A DNA stretch of 64,000 nucleotides from Platycnemis pennipes (GCA_933228895.1 OW121848.1:84463470-84527469), one strand, 5' to 3'; counted from the stretch's first letter, positions 12,431-25,985 are shown. Translations and numbers: made by a program. Notes: a model not told the origin generated them from the sequence alone.

Positions 12431-13135
12431 AATCCCAACAAAACGGATGACATACAGCCGGACGCAAAGTGCATGTCAGTTTCGTTTGCCGAGAGAGAGA
12501 AAGGTAGGGAGTCGAGGGTGAAAAGGGTTGAGGAAACGGGAAAGGAGAGCACAGTGGACGGACAAAGGGAATGGTGAGAAGGAGAAGAGAGAAATGGACG
12601 AGAGATTAGTGGATATACAGAGGAATGAACGAGATGGGAGTCAGCCCTAGCGCCAGTTATGGACCCTTTAAACTTCATTTCAATTAGCTATATATTATAA
12701 AACAACCTGGGAAAAATCCTAATAGCATAAGGAATGATCATAGGAGTTCCTCTGTGTTATAGTTGAAGTATGCCAACACATATCTGGTCAAAGGCCAGAA
12801 AAAACGTATTCCCTTCCATCAATACCCATTTGTGTGTACAGCAAACAGATATCACGCTTTTATAACGTAATAAACTAAAACGTTAATACCTGCCAATATT
12901 TAAGAGCATAAGATAAAATATAAAATGAAATTATTTCCAAAATAAATGCTCGTAAATAGCTAATAAAACCGGAAGACATAAAAGAAAGGATTTAACAAAC
13001 AACTCCTATCATTCGGAAGTAATTCAGTGCTATTTATATTTAACTGATTAGAAAAGGATCGGGAAATAAATACTTCACTCTCAATTATAATATTATATTC
13101 ATTGTATTATAAATAAAAGTTATAAACAAGACGAT
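12431..13135. other. GA-rich patch then AT-rich spacer
   Basis: 12480-12610 is purine-rich (GAGAGAGAAAGG units) and the remainder is AT-rich. No gene is recognised. Confidence 0.5.
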
Positions 13136-13680
13136 AGTCGTTGAGATAAAGAGTTGTTGTTTGCTTTTACAGATAACAAGAGTGAAGGAAAAGTAATACG
13201 TGGGCGAAAAGAGAATGAAGAGGGCACTCATGTTTCCTAAATACGCACTGGAAGACACCAATCGCAAAGAGGTCAAGCGAAGGGCGAGAGAGGGAGATGA
13301 AGGATAATGGGGAAACCCGTCCCTAGGCGTGGTAGTGAGCGAGAGGAGGGAGAAAGGCGTTGAAGGGAAAGGGAGGAAATGAGATTTATGGCTATGGCAA
13401 TTCCACAGAGAACTAAACATAAAGCGTACACAAGGTGCAAACGTAAATATACATGCAGTGGTATACATTTGAGTTTCCGGCGATGGTGAGAAAGAGGAAA
13501 AGAAAGACGAATGGGAGATCAAGGGAGAAAAATGTGGCCGTGGAAGAAAGAAAAATAAACCTCACTAGGACAGTTACAGCGCGAGAAGAAGTAAACGGTT
13601 CGGAGAGTTTTCTTGTCGTTTACGCGAGCGCTCGCAGCCGCCCCCGGTGGACGAACCCAGTGGAAAAATGAAAGGTTATG
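13136..13680. repeat. Purine-rich tract
   Basis: GA-biased plus strand. The 145-codon minus-strand frame (13085-13522) is a Ser/Phe/Leu/Pro string from the CT-rich complement. A plus-strand Arg/Lys-rich frame at 13453-13671 overlaps it. Neither looks like a gene. Confidence 0.6.
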
Positions 13681-14880
13681 TGCCGAATCATGGGGTTGAA
13701 AAACTAACAATTGATACGCGAATAGATGGTGACCGCACCCATGAATCAAACTAGCTCGCGTATGACTGCGTTTTACTAACTCAATAAACAATTGTCAATG
13801 AATAGCCTTTCCTTTTACTAAACGATGCAGAGTTTCTCGTTTTTACCTCTTAGGAAATGGGCCAGTTTTAGGTAACTAATGAACTGGTGTATCTGAGAAG
13901 ATAGAAAGAGGCACAGCAAATTATATTTTACACGGTATAGGGGCTACGAAGGCTATTTTTATAAGAGAGAGTACAAATTAACAAGGTGAAAAAAATGTAA
14001 ATAGCACATGGCTTATGTAGGTAACCTTTGGTTTCCGGTATAAAATAATTCATAGTCCGTGGAATCTAATGACTATCTAGCTAAGAAGACCTCTATGAAT
14101 AGTCGCTAAAACCTCTACTTAGTTAACGTCCTACGGTAAAGGTAAAACCAGACTTTCATTGGCTTTAGCATTCATTTACGTATTTATTGTGGCTTCTTTT
14201 CCTTAACAACAAAAAACTTATGCACTCTGAATAAAAGCATTCCATTTTTATCAGTAGGTTCTCTCAAATTCAAGGTTAAATAAATACGCAAAATAAAAAA
14301 ATCAACTTTTTATAGCCAAGTGCGATGCATCAATGATTTATTAAAAAATATTTTTTCGAGCAGGCAAGAAAAATACTCAATGGCAATATTTGATGAACTT
14401 TGAGAGCCGAGTTCTTTAGCATTGGCATCAATCATTTGCGATAAAATGATTTGTAATTCCTCTGCCAATCAATTCACGGCATGAAAAACTACTCAAGCAT
14501 TTAAACAAAGACTATTAAACCATCTAATAAACAAAATGAACGGATAAGATGACGGAGCGATAAAACGAAATGGATAGCGGGCAACTAAAAACGCTATGGT
14601 AGAAAAATTATAGGGTTCCACAGCTTATTAATATACCATAACGAGGAGCAGCTAAATAAATGACCTAGCCAATACTTACATTTTTCTTAGCATCAAATTA
14701 TGAGTTCCCATTAATATTGTACTTAGCTACGAGCATACTGAGTGATCAGTGGCAAACGAGCTGGCAGCGAGAAAATCAGGCTGCGTGAATCAAAAGCAAT
14801 CCCAGCGCGTCGTGCACACTTGGATTTAAATAATTACTCATACTATCCTCAGTGAACTTTAATCGCAACGAGGGTTCCGA
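13681..14880. other. AT-rich spacer
   Basis: Nothing recognisable over 1.2 kb. Confidence 0.55.
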
Positions 14881-15540
14881 TTTCTAAAACAGGGAGCCAG
14901 AAATCGGTCAAACCCATATTACGAGGAATGAGGAGGCCCACATGATGGATAGGGTGATGGGGGTCCGTTTTAAAGCGAAGCCGAAGCAACTCGGGAAGAC
15001 AAGGTAACGAAGGTCGCAGGAGGTAACGGAACGAGTCGTAGCCAGGTGGGGGTAGATTGCCTGGGAGAGTTCTTCGGGAGGAGGAAGAGCACCTGCAGGG
15101 ATGAGAGGGGGTAAAAGGAAAGGAATCGTTCCGGGAGAGGCAAGCAAGAGAGGGAGAGTCGGGAGAAAGGAGAGGGCGAGGCGATTTTAGGGGAGAAAAA
15201 AGTCATCGCATGTTTACACCAAAGCGAGCGCGAGACATTAAGGCGGGAGTTAGATGAGGCAAAAGTGGAGGTGGAGAGAAGGGGAAGGCGACGAGCGGGG
15301 AGAAGGAAAAACACGCGGGTATCCACCAAAAGGAAGGCTCTGGGCGTAAATTACATGGATAAATTGCCCTTGAGGGAGGGCGGTCGGTGATAGCGATGGA
15401 AGACCAAGAGCGGGGGAAGCTAGCGCGAGGAAACGGGAAGGTGCGCGCTCGCTTTACGGGAAAGTTACACAAGTCAGTCCGACAATGAGATGGCGAGAAA
15501 ATGGAGGGGAACTTACCGAAAGACGAAAACCCTCGGGAAA
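14881..15540. repeat. Purine-rich tract with CpG
   Basis: GA/GG-rich plus strand. Three overlapping minus-strand frames (79-119 codons) are composition artefacts. On the minus strand a donor-like GTAAGT lies at 15510-15515, preceded by about 45 open codons with no recognised protein; I do not call a gene on that. Confidence 0.6.
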
Positions 15541-16060
15541 GTATTTTCTGGGGGTGAAACCCAACTGTGAGCCTTGTTCAACTCGCGTTTTTCTCTTCCT
15601 ATTCGCCTACCGTTCGTAAATGGCAGACACAAACACGAACTGTGGGCGTATTCTTAGATTTTTATTGAGCCTAAACCACTGTTACGTATCACTGATTGTA
15701 GCCCGTGTTTCATTACCATCGTTTCAGCCCTCCCTAAAAATAACTGCTCCGGAAATGCCCAATGTATTAAATGTTTCTAACAAAAAATTATGGACCCTAG
15801 ATTAGTAATTGGAAAATAATAAAAGTAACTGAAATAAAATGCTTCAATTTTATTTCCCGGTATTGGATAAATACATTCTCATGCAACTCTCTTTTTTTGA
15901 GAGTATGAAATGGAAACTACGTAGAAATAAAATATCAAAAATATTTGAAGCTGACCAATATGACATACTATAAGTCGAACATTTATCTTTTTATTTGATA
16001 AAATATTTTACTGGGGCATGCATTCTCACTTTATAGAGAGGTTAATAGTATAATCCAAAC
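15541..16060. other. Spacer
   Basis: No gene, RNA or clear repeat. Confidence 0.5.
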
Positions 16061-16150
16061 GAAATAATGGCGCTGGTGAGAGTTGAACAAATCTATCCTC
16101 TCCTAGAGGGACAAAATTAATGAAGCTCTATACTCTTCAGCCAAGAACAT
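16061..16150 (-). mobile_element. Possible degraded tRNA-headed SINE
   Basis: Read on the minus strand, a box-A-like TTGGCTGAAGAGTATAGAGC is followed about 40 bp later by a box-B-like GTTCAACTC. The match is weak and no 3' end can be defined. Chance is not excluded. Confidence 0.3.
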
Positions 16151-16980
16151 GAGATCAAAATTAAAATTTCCGACCGCACCGTATCTTATCGCATCGAAAT
16201 CCAGTTCAAATGTCGGTTGGTTCGCGATTACCCAATGCTCCATTTAGTGCCGAGTGATCTTTCTGGGTTGCAAATATTTATGTTCAACCGCAAGCACCGC
16301 TACGAACGGGATATCACCCTCTTATTCTGCAACACAAAACGGAAAATCAGATAGCTTGGCGATGACTGTTTATGCGCCTATCGAATCGCTTCTACCGAGA
16401 GACCAAAATCGGTTGCTAAACCCAGCACATTTGAATCACTAGCTGTTCCACAACACACAGCATCCATCACCGCTCCGGAGAGATAATCTGGGTCACGATC
16501 GTTTCTGTACCACGTACAATGGCATTGAACTAGAAATGTTACCGGTTCAGATTATCGTAGATATCCCCCTGGACATATTTGTTTTTAACCGTCCGAAACT
16601 GAAGCAACCAGTGAGTAAGATAAGAAAGGACGCAACCTCAACCAAAAAAAAACAATAATCTGAGAGCGTTTACTTAATGGCTCCGTCTTGTGGTAAATTA
16701 CGAATCTTGTCATTGTTTACATGAAGATAATTAGGGATTCCTAATATGGGAGTACGAAAAGCTTATGAATAGGGAAAAATTGATACATAAAACCACATTA
16801 CTCAAATTGCTCACTCAAAATTATAAAAAATAGATGCCTATTTTTAAAATGGGTGTAAATTCTCTAGGGCAAGTGATTATTTTATGGCACATTCCTATAA
16901 AAAATATTATACGTGTTTCCGTGTATATTGACTTTCGACTCCCGTCTGAGAGATATATTTACATTCAAGTCAGCGTCCGC
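16151..16980. other. Spacer
   Basis: No gene recognised. Confidence 0.5.
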
Positions 16981-17500
16981 AAATGTGCAACCACCAACCA
17001 CCTAATACTACCTCATTTTCCACCTCATTCCTCATTCATCCGTCTCCCTTCTTCTCCCTAACCCTACACCACCACTTTCCTCTTTCCTCCTCTCCATCAA
17101 ACTCAACTTCCTCTCCCTCACCCTCTCACCCACTTCCTCTTCTCTCTTTCCCTTTCAACTCCACCCCTACCCACATTTCCCTCTCTTCCGGCATCAGGGA
17201 GTAGTGCGGCCGGGCGAAAGTTTATGGTGGGCAGGGAACGGCGATAGAATATCGATAGTTAGGGCCGAGTAAGAGCGGACTGTTTCGAGGGGTTGGAAAG
17301 TAAAGGGGTGGGGGTTTGGGTGCAAAAGGGCGCAAGGAGGACGGAAAGAGGGAGTTTCCACGAGGGTCAAAAGAGCGGAGGGTTGGGTGACGTTCTGAGC
17401 AAGGTTTCTGGGGGAGGGTTGGCTGGAAGTGGGGACTTCGTGGTGGGAGTGGGGGGCGGGGGAGGATGGATGGAGGTCGCTCATTGCGGAATGGCCACTT
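16981..17500. repeat. Polypyrimidine tract switching to G-rich tract; G-quadruplex motif
   Basis: The plus strand is C/T-rich from about 17000 to 17190, then flips to G-rich from 17200 to 17480. A canonical four-run quadruplex motif lies at 17305-17330 (runs of 4, 5, 3 and 3 G with loops of 1, 3 and 7). Further G runs are at 17408-17465. Open frames across it are composition artefacts. Confidence 0.7.
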
Positions 17501-17589
17501 GAATATGGGTCACAATGGGTAATGGGGCGGAGAGGGCTCGATAATGCGCGACACCTAACTTAAGTTTCATTGTAGCGTTAAAAATCTGC

Positions 17590-17800
17590 TAGTGTATCGT
17601 TTGCTACCGTTGGTCTTATTCCTTCTTCAATTTTGTCTCCTACTTCTACCCCGTCCGAAATACTCTTCTCCTCCCCCTCCCCACCTCCTCCTCCTCCTAC
17701 CCTTCTCCCACTACCCTTCTATTCCGTTAAACCCTCCAGCCCCATCCCCCTCCTCCAAAACATTTCCCCACTCCCACCCCACCAACCCCGGGCGTAAAGT
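17590..17800 (+). repeat. Pyrimidine/C-rich tract
   Basis: CT/CC-rich plus strand (CCTCCTCCTCCTCC near 17685). Frames here encode only Leu/Pro/Ser strings. Confidence 0.65.
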
Positions 17801-18420
17801 TGAAAATGGATATCGGGGAAAAATATATGCGGAGCGGTGACTCGTAATGGAGAACCGCTTATTTCGTCGGCTGCGTTTAGGATGTGAAAAAAAAACACGA
17901 CGGGATTGCGTCGTCCGAACTTTCTGAACAGTCGATGATTTGCCTACATTGGAACTAGGATATACAGGCATCAATGTATCATTTATTTCTTTTTATGTTC
18001 CGCTTTCAAAGCCGAGGGTCGTGTAGATTGATGAGCATGGCGCTCGTTAAGCTTGTTTTCAAATTTGGGTTGTGGTGAGTCCCATGTTCCAAAAAATCCG
18101 CTGCAAAAATTTCGGATGACAGCAAAACAACTGTTCGATTTAGAAACCTTCTCCTTCAAAAATTATTTCTCTCGAGCCAACAAGCAGTCGATTATTAAAG
18201 CAAGTACACTTGGCCGGTACTACGGAGCGATTTCGTCCCGTGCCGATTCCTTATTTTCACCACAGGAAAATGGCTTTATGCTAGAGAACGTTAAGGGAGT
18301 CGCTTTCAGTGTGAGCACATACCATTTGGCTTGCGATGCTAGGTTTTTCCCAGCATTCCACTTGCGTTGAAGAACACTTATCCGGATTCAAGCGCGCCCC
18401 AATTAAGCGCCTCAGTTCTA
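17801..18420. other. Spacer; one 105-codon frame not recognised
   Basis: A plus-strand frame at 18053-18370 has a more protein-like composition than its neighbours (MTAKQLFDLETF near residue 22). It has no domain I recognise, no splice-site support and no neighbour. I treat it as probably non-coding. Confidence 0.3.
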
Positions 18421-18740
18421 CAAACCATTCCCATTGGTTCCAGTCTCGTTACCCCGTCACTCCTAGTTTTGTGCACACTTCTCAGGCATCAATCTCACTT
18501 TGTAAGGGAAAACCACTTAACCCATGCATCTTCACCGAATCTCTCTCACCCTACGACGCCCTCTCCATTTCTCTTCCGCTCTCTTCATCCATATCTCCTC
18601 CTCTACCAATGACCCTTCCTCTCTCAGTACCCTCTCTTCGAGAATCTCTGCCTAATCGCGCGCCCAATTCGAGGATTCTGAGATCCTCCCTTCTTTTTTT
18701 GTGCCACCCCGTCGCTCTTTGTCTCCGCAAACATTAGAAG
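18421..18740 (+). repeat. Pyrimidine-rich tract
   Basis: CT-rich. The 133-codon frame across it is Ser/Leu/Pro low complexity. Confidence 0.6.
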
Positions 18741-20430
18741 ACAGGGTGGGAAATCTGTGGCATTCACTCGCCTGCAGGGCCGCAACACTTGCCTCCAGGG
18801 TTCAGACGGAATTGAAAATTTTGCTGAAGAAGACGGTAGTTTGGAAACCTGGTTTTATTGTACTGTTAGTTTCAGAAAGACTTCAATGCTAACGTCATAA
18901 TAGGGTATGCTGGCGTGTTTGCCTTGAAAAGGATAATGTGTAAAACCAGATGAAAAACTACATGGAATACTTAACTTCTTCAAAGTTAGACTGGTCGACA
19001 AATAAGAAAGGCTATTATACTGGGACGTTTCTCAAAAAAAATCAATCGTGCGAGGAATGACAGTGCGGCTACTATAAATTAGTATTTCTTTATTCTAAGT
19101 ACATTTATATTTACCTATTTCTCACTGAACATCCCTCATCAATTTATATCGTGTTTTATATCTCATAGTAAAAAAAATATTCAATACGGCCTAATGATGA
19201 CATAACACATTTCTCAGGTTTGTTTCCTTCCGGACACTGTTTCACCGTCAACATCATTTGCGAATTATTGTTCGTCGCTCGAGAAAATAATTGAACCCAT
19301 GTGATGAACGTCATTAAACCAGCCTATCAGGTACTGATTCCAATTCTATTTGGGTCCCCTAATACAATTTGTTGATCCCAGATTAAACGCCACTTGGAAG
19401 AGTATCATTCATGACAAATATTAAGGCAAAATATGTTTATGATAATCTAATTTTTCACTAAATTATGTGTTCAGGATAACTTAAGGAAATTCATATTCAA
19501 CATGGAATCTAGAGTGAGATAAGACCAATACGTTGAGCGATAACCGCTGGTGAAGTATTATTCTAGTCCCCTTGGCCTACAAGGCTGTGACCATCCTTAG
19601 GGATGATCAGTGAGAGATCGGCAGGAAAAGAACAAGAAGATTGTCGGACGAGAAAGCAAGGAACTGCTCTCTCCTGTGGTCCTCCGCCCTCAACCACGTC
19701 ATATTTTCACTCCTACCTCGACCTCCAGATGCCAATCAAGTGTCACTGTGGGAAATCGCGTACAGCTCGAAAAATCCCCGCCTTCATTTTTCCATTTTTC
19801 TGCTAACAGTAGGACCAGCCGTCAGCGGCCTCTCTCCATCTTCTCTTACTTTCTCCCGCACTCTGACCTCCTTCCTCATTCACTCTCTGCTCTCCAACAT
19901 CTGATGAACCGACATTCTCGACTCTTTTCTCGCAAAATTTGTTCGGTGCGGAGGCGAGGAGAAAAATAACGGAATGAGTGGGTCGGGAGCGGTTAGGGAA
20001 GGACGGCGTTCGGACGGATTGGTGATTGATTCGTCAGGAATGTAAAAAAAATGACAGTTTTCAATTACGTGGCTGACTTCTTCTGTGTATCATTTCCATT
20101 AATCAATGGACGTACCTTATGTATGTGTGGGAGTTAACTAGATCCACGATGGTCGGCGGGCAGCAAGAAACTAGGCAATGGCAATTGTATAAATAAGTGG
20201 GACGGAGATGAAGATGGTTTTGAGTATAAAATCAAGAAGATAAAAGGGTTGATGTGGCCTCCATTACTTCCCATGCCACTCAATTCTCTGTCTGCAGTTT
20301 CCAATGAAGAGTAAACATGCTCATTTATATTGAATGAATACATTGGGATCCAAAAATTATTTAAATTACCGATTTTATAAATACTCTCCCATTGTCATTT
20401 CAGGACATATATTGGATAAGAGGCGTATTA
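18741..20430. other. AT-rich spacer with a CT patch
   Basis: 19670-19900 is mildly CT-rich and carries three overlapping frames without recognised proteins. The rest is AT-rich and empty. Confidence 0.5.
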
Positions 20431-20495
20431 TTAATCGTGGAATGGTGATATTCAGATATCCGAGTTCGACATCCGTTTAAGGGTGATTTTTGCTG
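20431..20495 (+). mobile_element. Possible SINE head remnant
   Basis: A box-A-like TGGAATGGTGAT and a box-B-like GAGTTCGACATCC are separated by about 30 bp. Very degraded; low confidence. Confidence 0.2.
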
Positions 20496-20698
20496 AATTA
20501 TATCTCTTCTTTTAAAATCACCGGTCAACCATTATAGGGTTATCAAGAAGTTCTTCGCACAAGTTTTGAATTCCCGAATTATCCATACAAAATTAAACTA
20601 AATATATGCATACTGAATTTTGTGTGAAAAACAGTGCATACCATATCATACTGCCAGTCAATATTATGCTCCTTAAGGATCCTACAACGTGAACTTAC

Positions 20699-20800
20699 CT
20701 GATGAAATTATACGGATGATGATAAGATGAGAGAGAAACTTAAACCAAGAATTCAAGAACATTTCTTCATAATACATTTTCCGGTTAACTTGATTCTCTA
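20699..20800 (-). other. Weak candidate internal exon (102 nt)
   Basis: On the minus strand a consensus donor (CAG then GTAAGT, exon end at 20699) closes a 102-nt segment open in one frame. The segment starts just after an acceptor-like CCCTAG at 20801-20806. The predicted peptide of about 34 residues contains NRKMYYEEMFLNSWF and then a hydrophobic run. I recognise no family. Consensus donors of this quality occur by chance in this much DNA, so this is only a pointer. Confidence 0.15.
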
Positions 20801-22230
20801 CTAGGGATTAATCAGCTAAAATAATGGACATCAATCTCGTGATTATTTCAAGAGCAGAAAGCGTTATTTTAAGGAGTAATAGATATTACTATGGAAGTTA
20901 AAAAATCAACTCAATAGGGTTGTGCACTACCTTTTTATTGTACAATCATGAGCATAGGTCTAAAAATAAATAATGTCAATAGCCACTGTCAATTTTTAAA
21001 TAAATATACCAGTTCAAAAGAGCATTAAAATTGGCTGATGATGAGCGGAATAGCCCTGACCTTGTTTTCAGAGAATTGGCAAAATTGGTTTCTTATTTTA
21101 GATAGCAGTACGTCTGAAAATTCTACAAACATGATAACAACAAACTGTAAATGATTTATGGTGCGATAATCTACATCAATAAGTACCCGGGAAAGAGTAT
21201 TGTATTCTCCTACCAAAAACCTAGAAAAATAATTTGAGGCTGCTTTAGGTGAAACTCCAGTTCTTTTTTGTCAACTATTTTCCGTTTCGAATATTTTAAC
21301 CTAATATTTAATTTAATTACAATTCATATTAACAAAAATGTATATTATTTACTGAATACGCAATAACTGCGTCTACAGGGTACAAATATATAAATACAAT
21401 CTACGAAATAGATTTGATTTAAACTGCACTTTCGATATAAACTCAAATAGTGTAGGTTTCACATTAGCTTCAATACATAATATTCGTTTCTTGAAGGTGT
21501 TACCAATACCCCCTACCTGTGTCAGGAAATTATTTTCAAAAAGTTCTGCTTCTCCACGTCAGTATAATGTTGGCGGAAACGAAAATTCGGCTTTTAGGGG
21601 CATGTATAATTTTGTCTTGCACACGGGTATAAATGCTACGGTCTTCAGCAGGGAGAAGGAGAAGTTTACTTTATGAGATTCAACGTGCCTACAGATAAAA
21701 GGTGTCTTTAAGGTTATAGTCCACTCTCTAATACAAAACTGTTATTTCAGGTATTTTTAAATAGTGAAAATTCCTTTTATCCACCAAGAAGGAATTAAAT
21801 ATAGGCATTTATTTTTTGGTGACGGCTTTATGTTCAAAGTAATTTTATTATTTCGTACGTCAACGCTGCTTGTGATCCAAAATCTGTGCTCCAGGACTAA
21901 AATGATAATAACTACTGAATAAAGCCTTAAGTTTAAAGTAACTTACCATTCGATATTTCATCGGGAGAAGTTAATGGACCATTTCTATTCTTGCCCACAT
22001 TCGAAAAAATCTTCTAACTGTAATGTACTCCTAAACGAGAAAAATGTATAAAACTGATGGATATAAAAAAGAGAATGCTTGCACTAGAAGTCGTTAGTAC
22101 AAAAAAGCACCGAAAATGCAATTTTTTGCCATTCTTAATCGATTAAAGTGATAATGCCCAATTGCAGGGAAATCTAGATCGATAGCTGTGAGGGACGGAG
22201 GTGAGATGCGGGACAGATTAACGGATTCAT
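20801..22230. other. AT-rich spacer
   Basis: No gene recognised. A TATAAAA at about 22064 is followed 34 bp later by a TTAGT initiator-like site and an 11-codon frame starting at 22116, which is too weak to call. Confidence 0.45.
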
Positions 22231-22720
22231 GCGCACTGCATTGTACCACTTATCGCAGAAGTATCGTACCTCTTATCCCTTTCTCTCGTCCGCTCACCCC
22301 TCTCTTCCTCTTCTTCACCGAGAGAGAGAGGCGATGGCTTTGCGTGAGTCTCAGCAACACATAACCCGGTCAAGAGGGTAAAGATACCGAGGGAGGGGGA
22401 AAAGGGATTGAAGGGAGGAGAGCCATCTTCGTGACTCTTAAGAGTGCTCGGCGGAAGGGAAATCTACATGTTTATTAAAGGAAGAGCGCTAAGGAGAGAT
22501 AAGGAAAGAGATTGAGAAAGGGAGAGCTGGGCTAAAAATGGAAATCGCTGCCGTGATGGGTCAAGGTGTTGAGGCACCATGAGGGTAGGCAAGGGAGAGA
22601 GTAATGTCGGAAAAACGAGAAACATTCGTAATGTTCTGAAGCAAGCAATGGAGGCATTGTACGTGGGTAAGCTGGCGAGGACAGGAAAATAGCCCAACGA
22701 CCCAATTTTATTCTACACTT
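22231..22720. repeat. Pyrimidine tract followed by purine tract
   Basis: CT-rich at 22260-22320, then GA-rich at 22320-22560. The frames are composition artefacts. Confidence 0.55.
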
Positions 22721-25530
22721 TTCCTTAAACGGAAAGCACGTTGATATGATTTCATGCAAATACTCTAGCATACAAATTAGATACATTCTTAAAAATATCG
22801 AGGGATGCAAGGTAATGTACAGGTGGTACTTACAGAGAGAATCTCAAGAACTATTTAGCCTAACCCTATATATAAAACTAGACATTCAAATGCCAAAGAA
22901 TTGCAAATGTGTTAAAGAGGTTTTAATTCCACGGTTGCAACTTTGGAAAGGTGATTAAACTTGAACCTAGACTCTCATAATATTTCATCGGCCAGAGAAA
23001 AATATTTCCTCCATGAGAACGAATGGCTATATTTTTATGACTCTATCCTAGAGAAACGCCTGTTACCTATTGATAAACATGAAATAAAACACAACTTAAA
23101 GTTAGCTTGACTAGTAAAAGCAATCCAATCATATCCGTGTTGAGACGCAACTGCTGCTATTACCGGCCCTGTAGTAGTGAAAAGTAATTATTCGACATAT
23201 TAAGTACCTATCATGACATATTTTTCTGAATTTAAATATTAATCGAGAAATATCAATCGTTAATTGTAATCATCGTGGTTACTAAAGTAGAGAACGATTG
23301 GCTCCCCTTTCATGTCAAACAAGCGGTTTTTTAACAATTCTGTCATCGTCTAAGCGTCATCACTAACGACCTTATCTTCGTAATATTTTAAATACAAATG
23401 ATAACAAATTATCCATTATTTTACTCAAGATCCTCAATGAAGCGAACTACAACGTAAGTTATTCCCACATATTTTTCTTAAATACATAACTGGCAGATTT
23501 ATGTACCAAATTTGTCGAATATGACACTCTTACAGTATAGTTTATATATCCCAAACAGAGATGAATAAACCTTGGTGGATTCCCCGTACTTTGTTTTGAT
23601 CATTCGTTACAATTAGTGATGGGGTGTTTCCTGTCGAACGCGAACAAAGTACACTCAAAGCCTTCATAGATTCATCTCCGGCCCAAGCACTTGATATGCT
23701 GCGAACCTCATTATTTCTCTTCCATCACGGGGAAATGTCAATCTTCGTGAAGAGCACAGTTTTACTCATTACTTTAATATTTATCTACAGCAGCGTGAAG
23801 TTTTAATTAAATAAATAAAATCACGGAGACATGTCAGATGCAACAAGGGTAAGTTTGAGGTAATGAGTAATGTAGCTGACATTGGTTTGATTGTTTTTGA
23901 AAAGCTTTCAAAATCGAGCAAAATATATTTCTCCTTCTTAACGCAATACGTGAAATGAATCATTCATCGCCATGATAGGGGAACCTCTACATAAAACACT
24001 GCAAGCCACCTTAAGATTTTGGTTATGAGGATCGTCAAGTTTTGTAGTAAATACTTTACTCTGAAATTAAGAGGCTTTTTGTGCATTAGAAACTAATAAA
24101 ATGACATCAATATACCTGATAAGTTGCATTGTTTCTATAGATGGGATTTATCAATCACAAATTACACTTCAACGTCGTTTATCAATAAGCCAAAAGTACT
24201 ACTGTGCAAATATTTTACCGGAAAGTTCTATAAAATGTAAAGTCCCATAATGTAAGACATTTTTACATAAGTACTATTGATTTATTTTCATTATTCACTT
24301 ATATAAGCACAATATAAAAGGATCTGAATGAAGCGTAAATGAACAAAGCGTAAATCATTTTTCTCTATTCCAAGAACCCAACAAATGCAAAACTATTTTC
24401 GCTGAAAAATATTTTCATGGTTGTTTAGAAAGTTTTAGAGTAAAAATATATGGAATCAAAAATTATGCATAGTCGTAATAGTAAAGAGAATCATATAAAA
24501 GGTATTAGGTAGTGAGTATGCATCGAGAAAGCTGGCTTTTCATGCTACATAGGAGCATGACCAGAACGTAATAATCATCCCTGGATTCTCTGGCGAATTT
24601 TCTTTGCGAGGTGCGACATTTGATCACTCCCAAGGCTTCGACGATTTTTTTCAAAATATTTTTCTTTGAGCCATGACTTTTGAAGAAACAGTCCCTGAAA
24701 TTTGATCTTTATATGCTCATCTCGTAACACGGATGTCATTTTACCATAAGAGTGATTACTCACACAAGTCGGAATAAAAAGAAAGTTTGCATGTGTCTGG
24801 TTGGGGGGGATTTCTGTCACTTCTTTTAGCTAACTATGTATGCAATAAATACATTGCGCGCCGTTTTCTTCAAGATCAAACCAGTTTTTTAAATTTATAA
24901 TATTGAAAAATGCTAGTAGGAATGGACCATTCGTTGAGCGCACGTTAGATGAATAATCAGTTTCTTTTGAGCTTATCACCTAATTACCCTTCCATTCCAG
25001 GAAACGCAATGCTATATCTATTCCATAATATATATTTATAGGCCTGAAGTCGTCACGTTTTTTTATATATGCCACAACAGCGTCAAGCAACGATTGCTAA
25101 CAAAAACGTGAAGTGGATGCAATTTAGACGTCAGAATAAAATTAAATCGACGGTACGGGAAAATTAAATTTTGCAATATAAATTAATCTAAGAAGCTTGG
25201 TGTAAGATACCCACATGCAAAATCACAACTACTGCATTATTTTCTGATATTATCCCTCCCATTGAGAATCAACGGGCACCTTCAGCTAGCTATAATATAA
25301 AACAAGTACCCAAAATGAACTTTTAACAAAAAATTACCTTCGCACATCAATGGTTGACAGATATTTGGTGTGACAACGTGATTAGTCAATCATACGGCTC
25401 ACTACACGTTAACGCGCATCTTATTCTGTCATACGAGCTCATTAAATGGGGAATCTGCCTTTCCCGGGAACAAAATAATGAAAAAAAATATCTACCCCCT
25501 TTTTTTTCGGGGATTCCGGCCATAATCAGC
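22721..25530. other. AT-rich gene desert
   Basis: About 2.8 kb with no recognisable gene, RNA or transposon end. Confidence 0.55.
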
Positions 25531-25985
25531 GCGTGGCCATTGTTGTGGGCTTCGCATCTGCGTTGAAGACCCGTAGTGCCAGAAGCAGGAGCCGAGTCCC
25601 GGATGCGCAGATGTTCTCTCCGCCCTGCCATCCCTTTCACGATCTTCCCTCCTGCCACCCCTTCCCGTATCCGAGATTCAAAAGCCAACCCGGCCCCATT
25701 TGGCATCCGACGCGGTCGAAAACGAGCAATGAGAAAGAAAAGGACAAACGACGACGGAAGAAACGACAAAAGAGGGCGCGGCAGCGCAACAAGTTTTCGT
25801 GGACATGGACGGTGCCCTTTTCCTCAACCACCCCACGCCCTCCTTTCCCAGGCATCCCCTTCGGACACGCGGAATATGATTCCAATCCACAGATGTCGAG
25901 GAATGTCCTGATGCAAGAGAATGATGACTCTCACGGGCCGAAAAACATCCGACGGGGACCCCTAATATCCCTCGACTGAAATCCA
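25531..25985. other. GC-raised, CpG-bearing segment with overlapping frames
   Basis: GC and CpG content are raised relative to the flanks. Five frames of 82-148 codons overlap on both strands, which is expected when stop codons are rare. None has a recognised domain. The forward 148-codon frame (25533-25979) has a Lys/Arg-rich stretch near residues 70-85. It may be a promoter-type CpG region, but no TATA/initiator pair was seen. Confidence 0.35.

Noticed and set aside
19280..19330. Minus-strand SINE head (GGTTCAATT box-B-like)
   Set aside because: No convincing box A at the expected spacing and no body or tail.
22062..22150. TATA box, initiator-like TTAGT and 11-codon ORF
   Set aside because: The initiator is off-consensus and 34 bp from TATA, and the frame ends without a splice donor.
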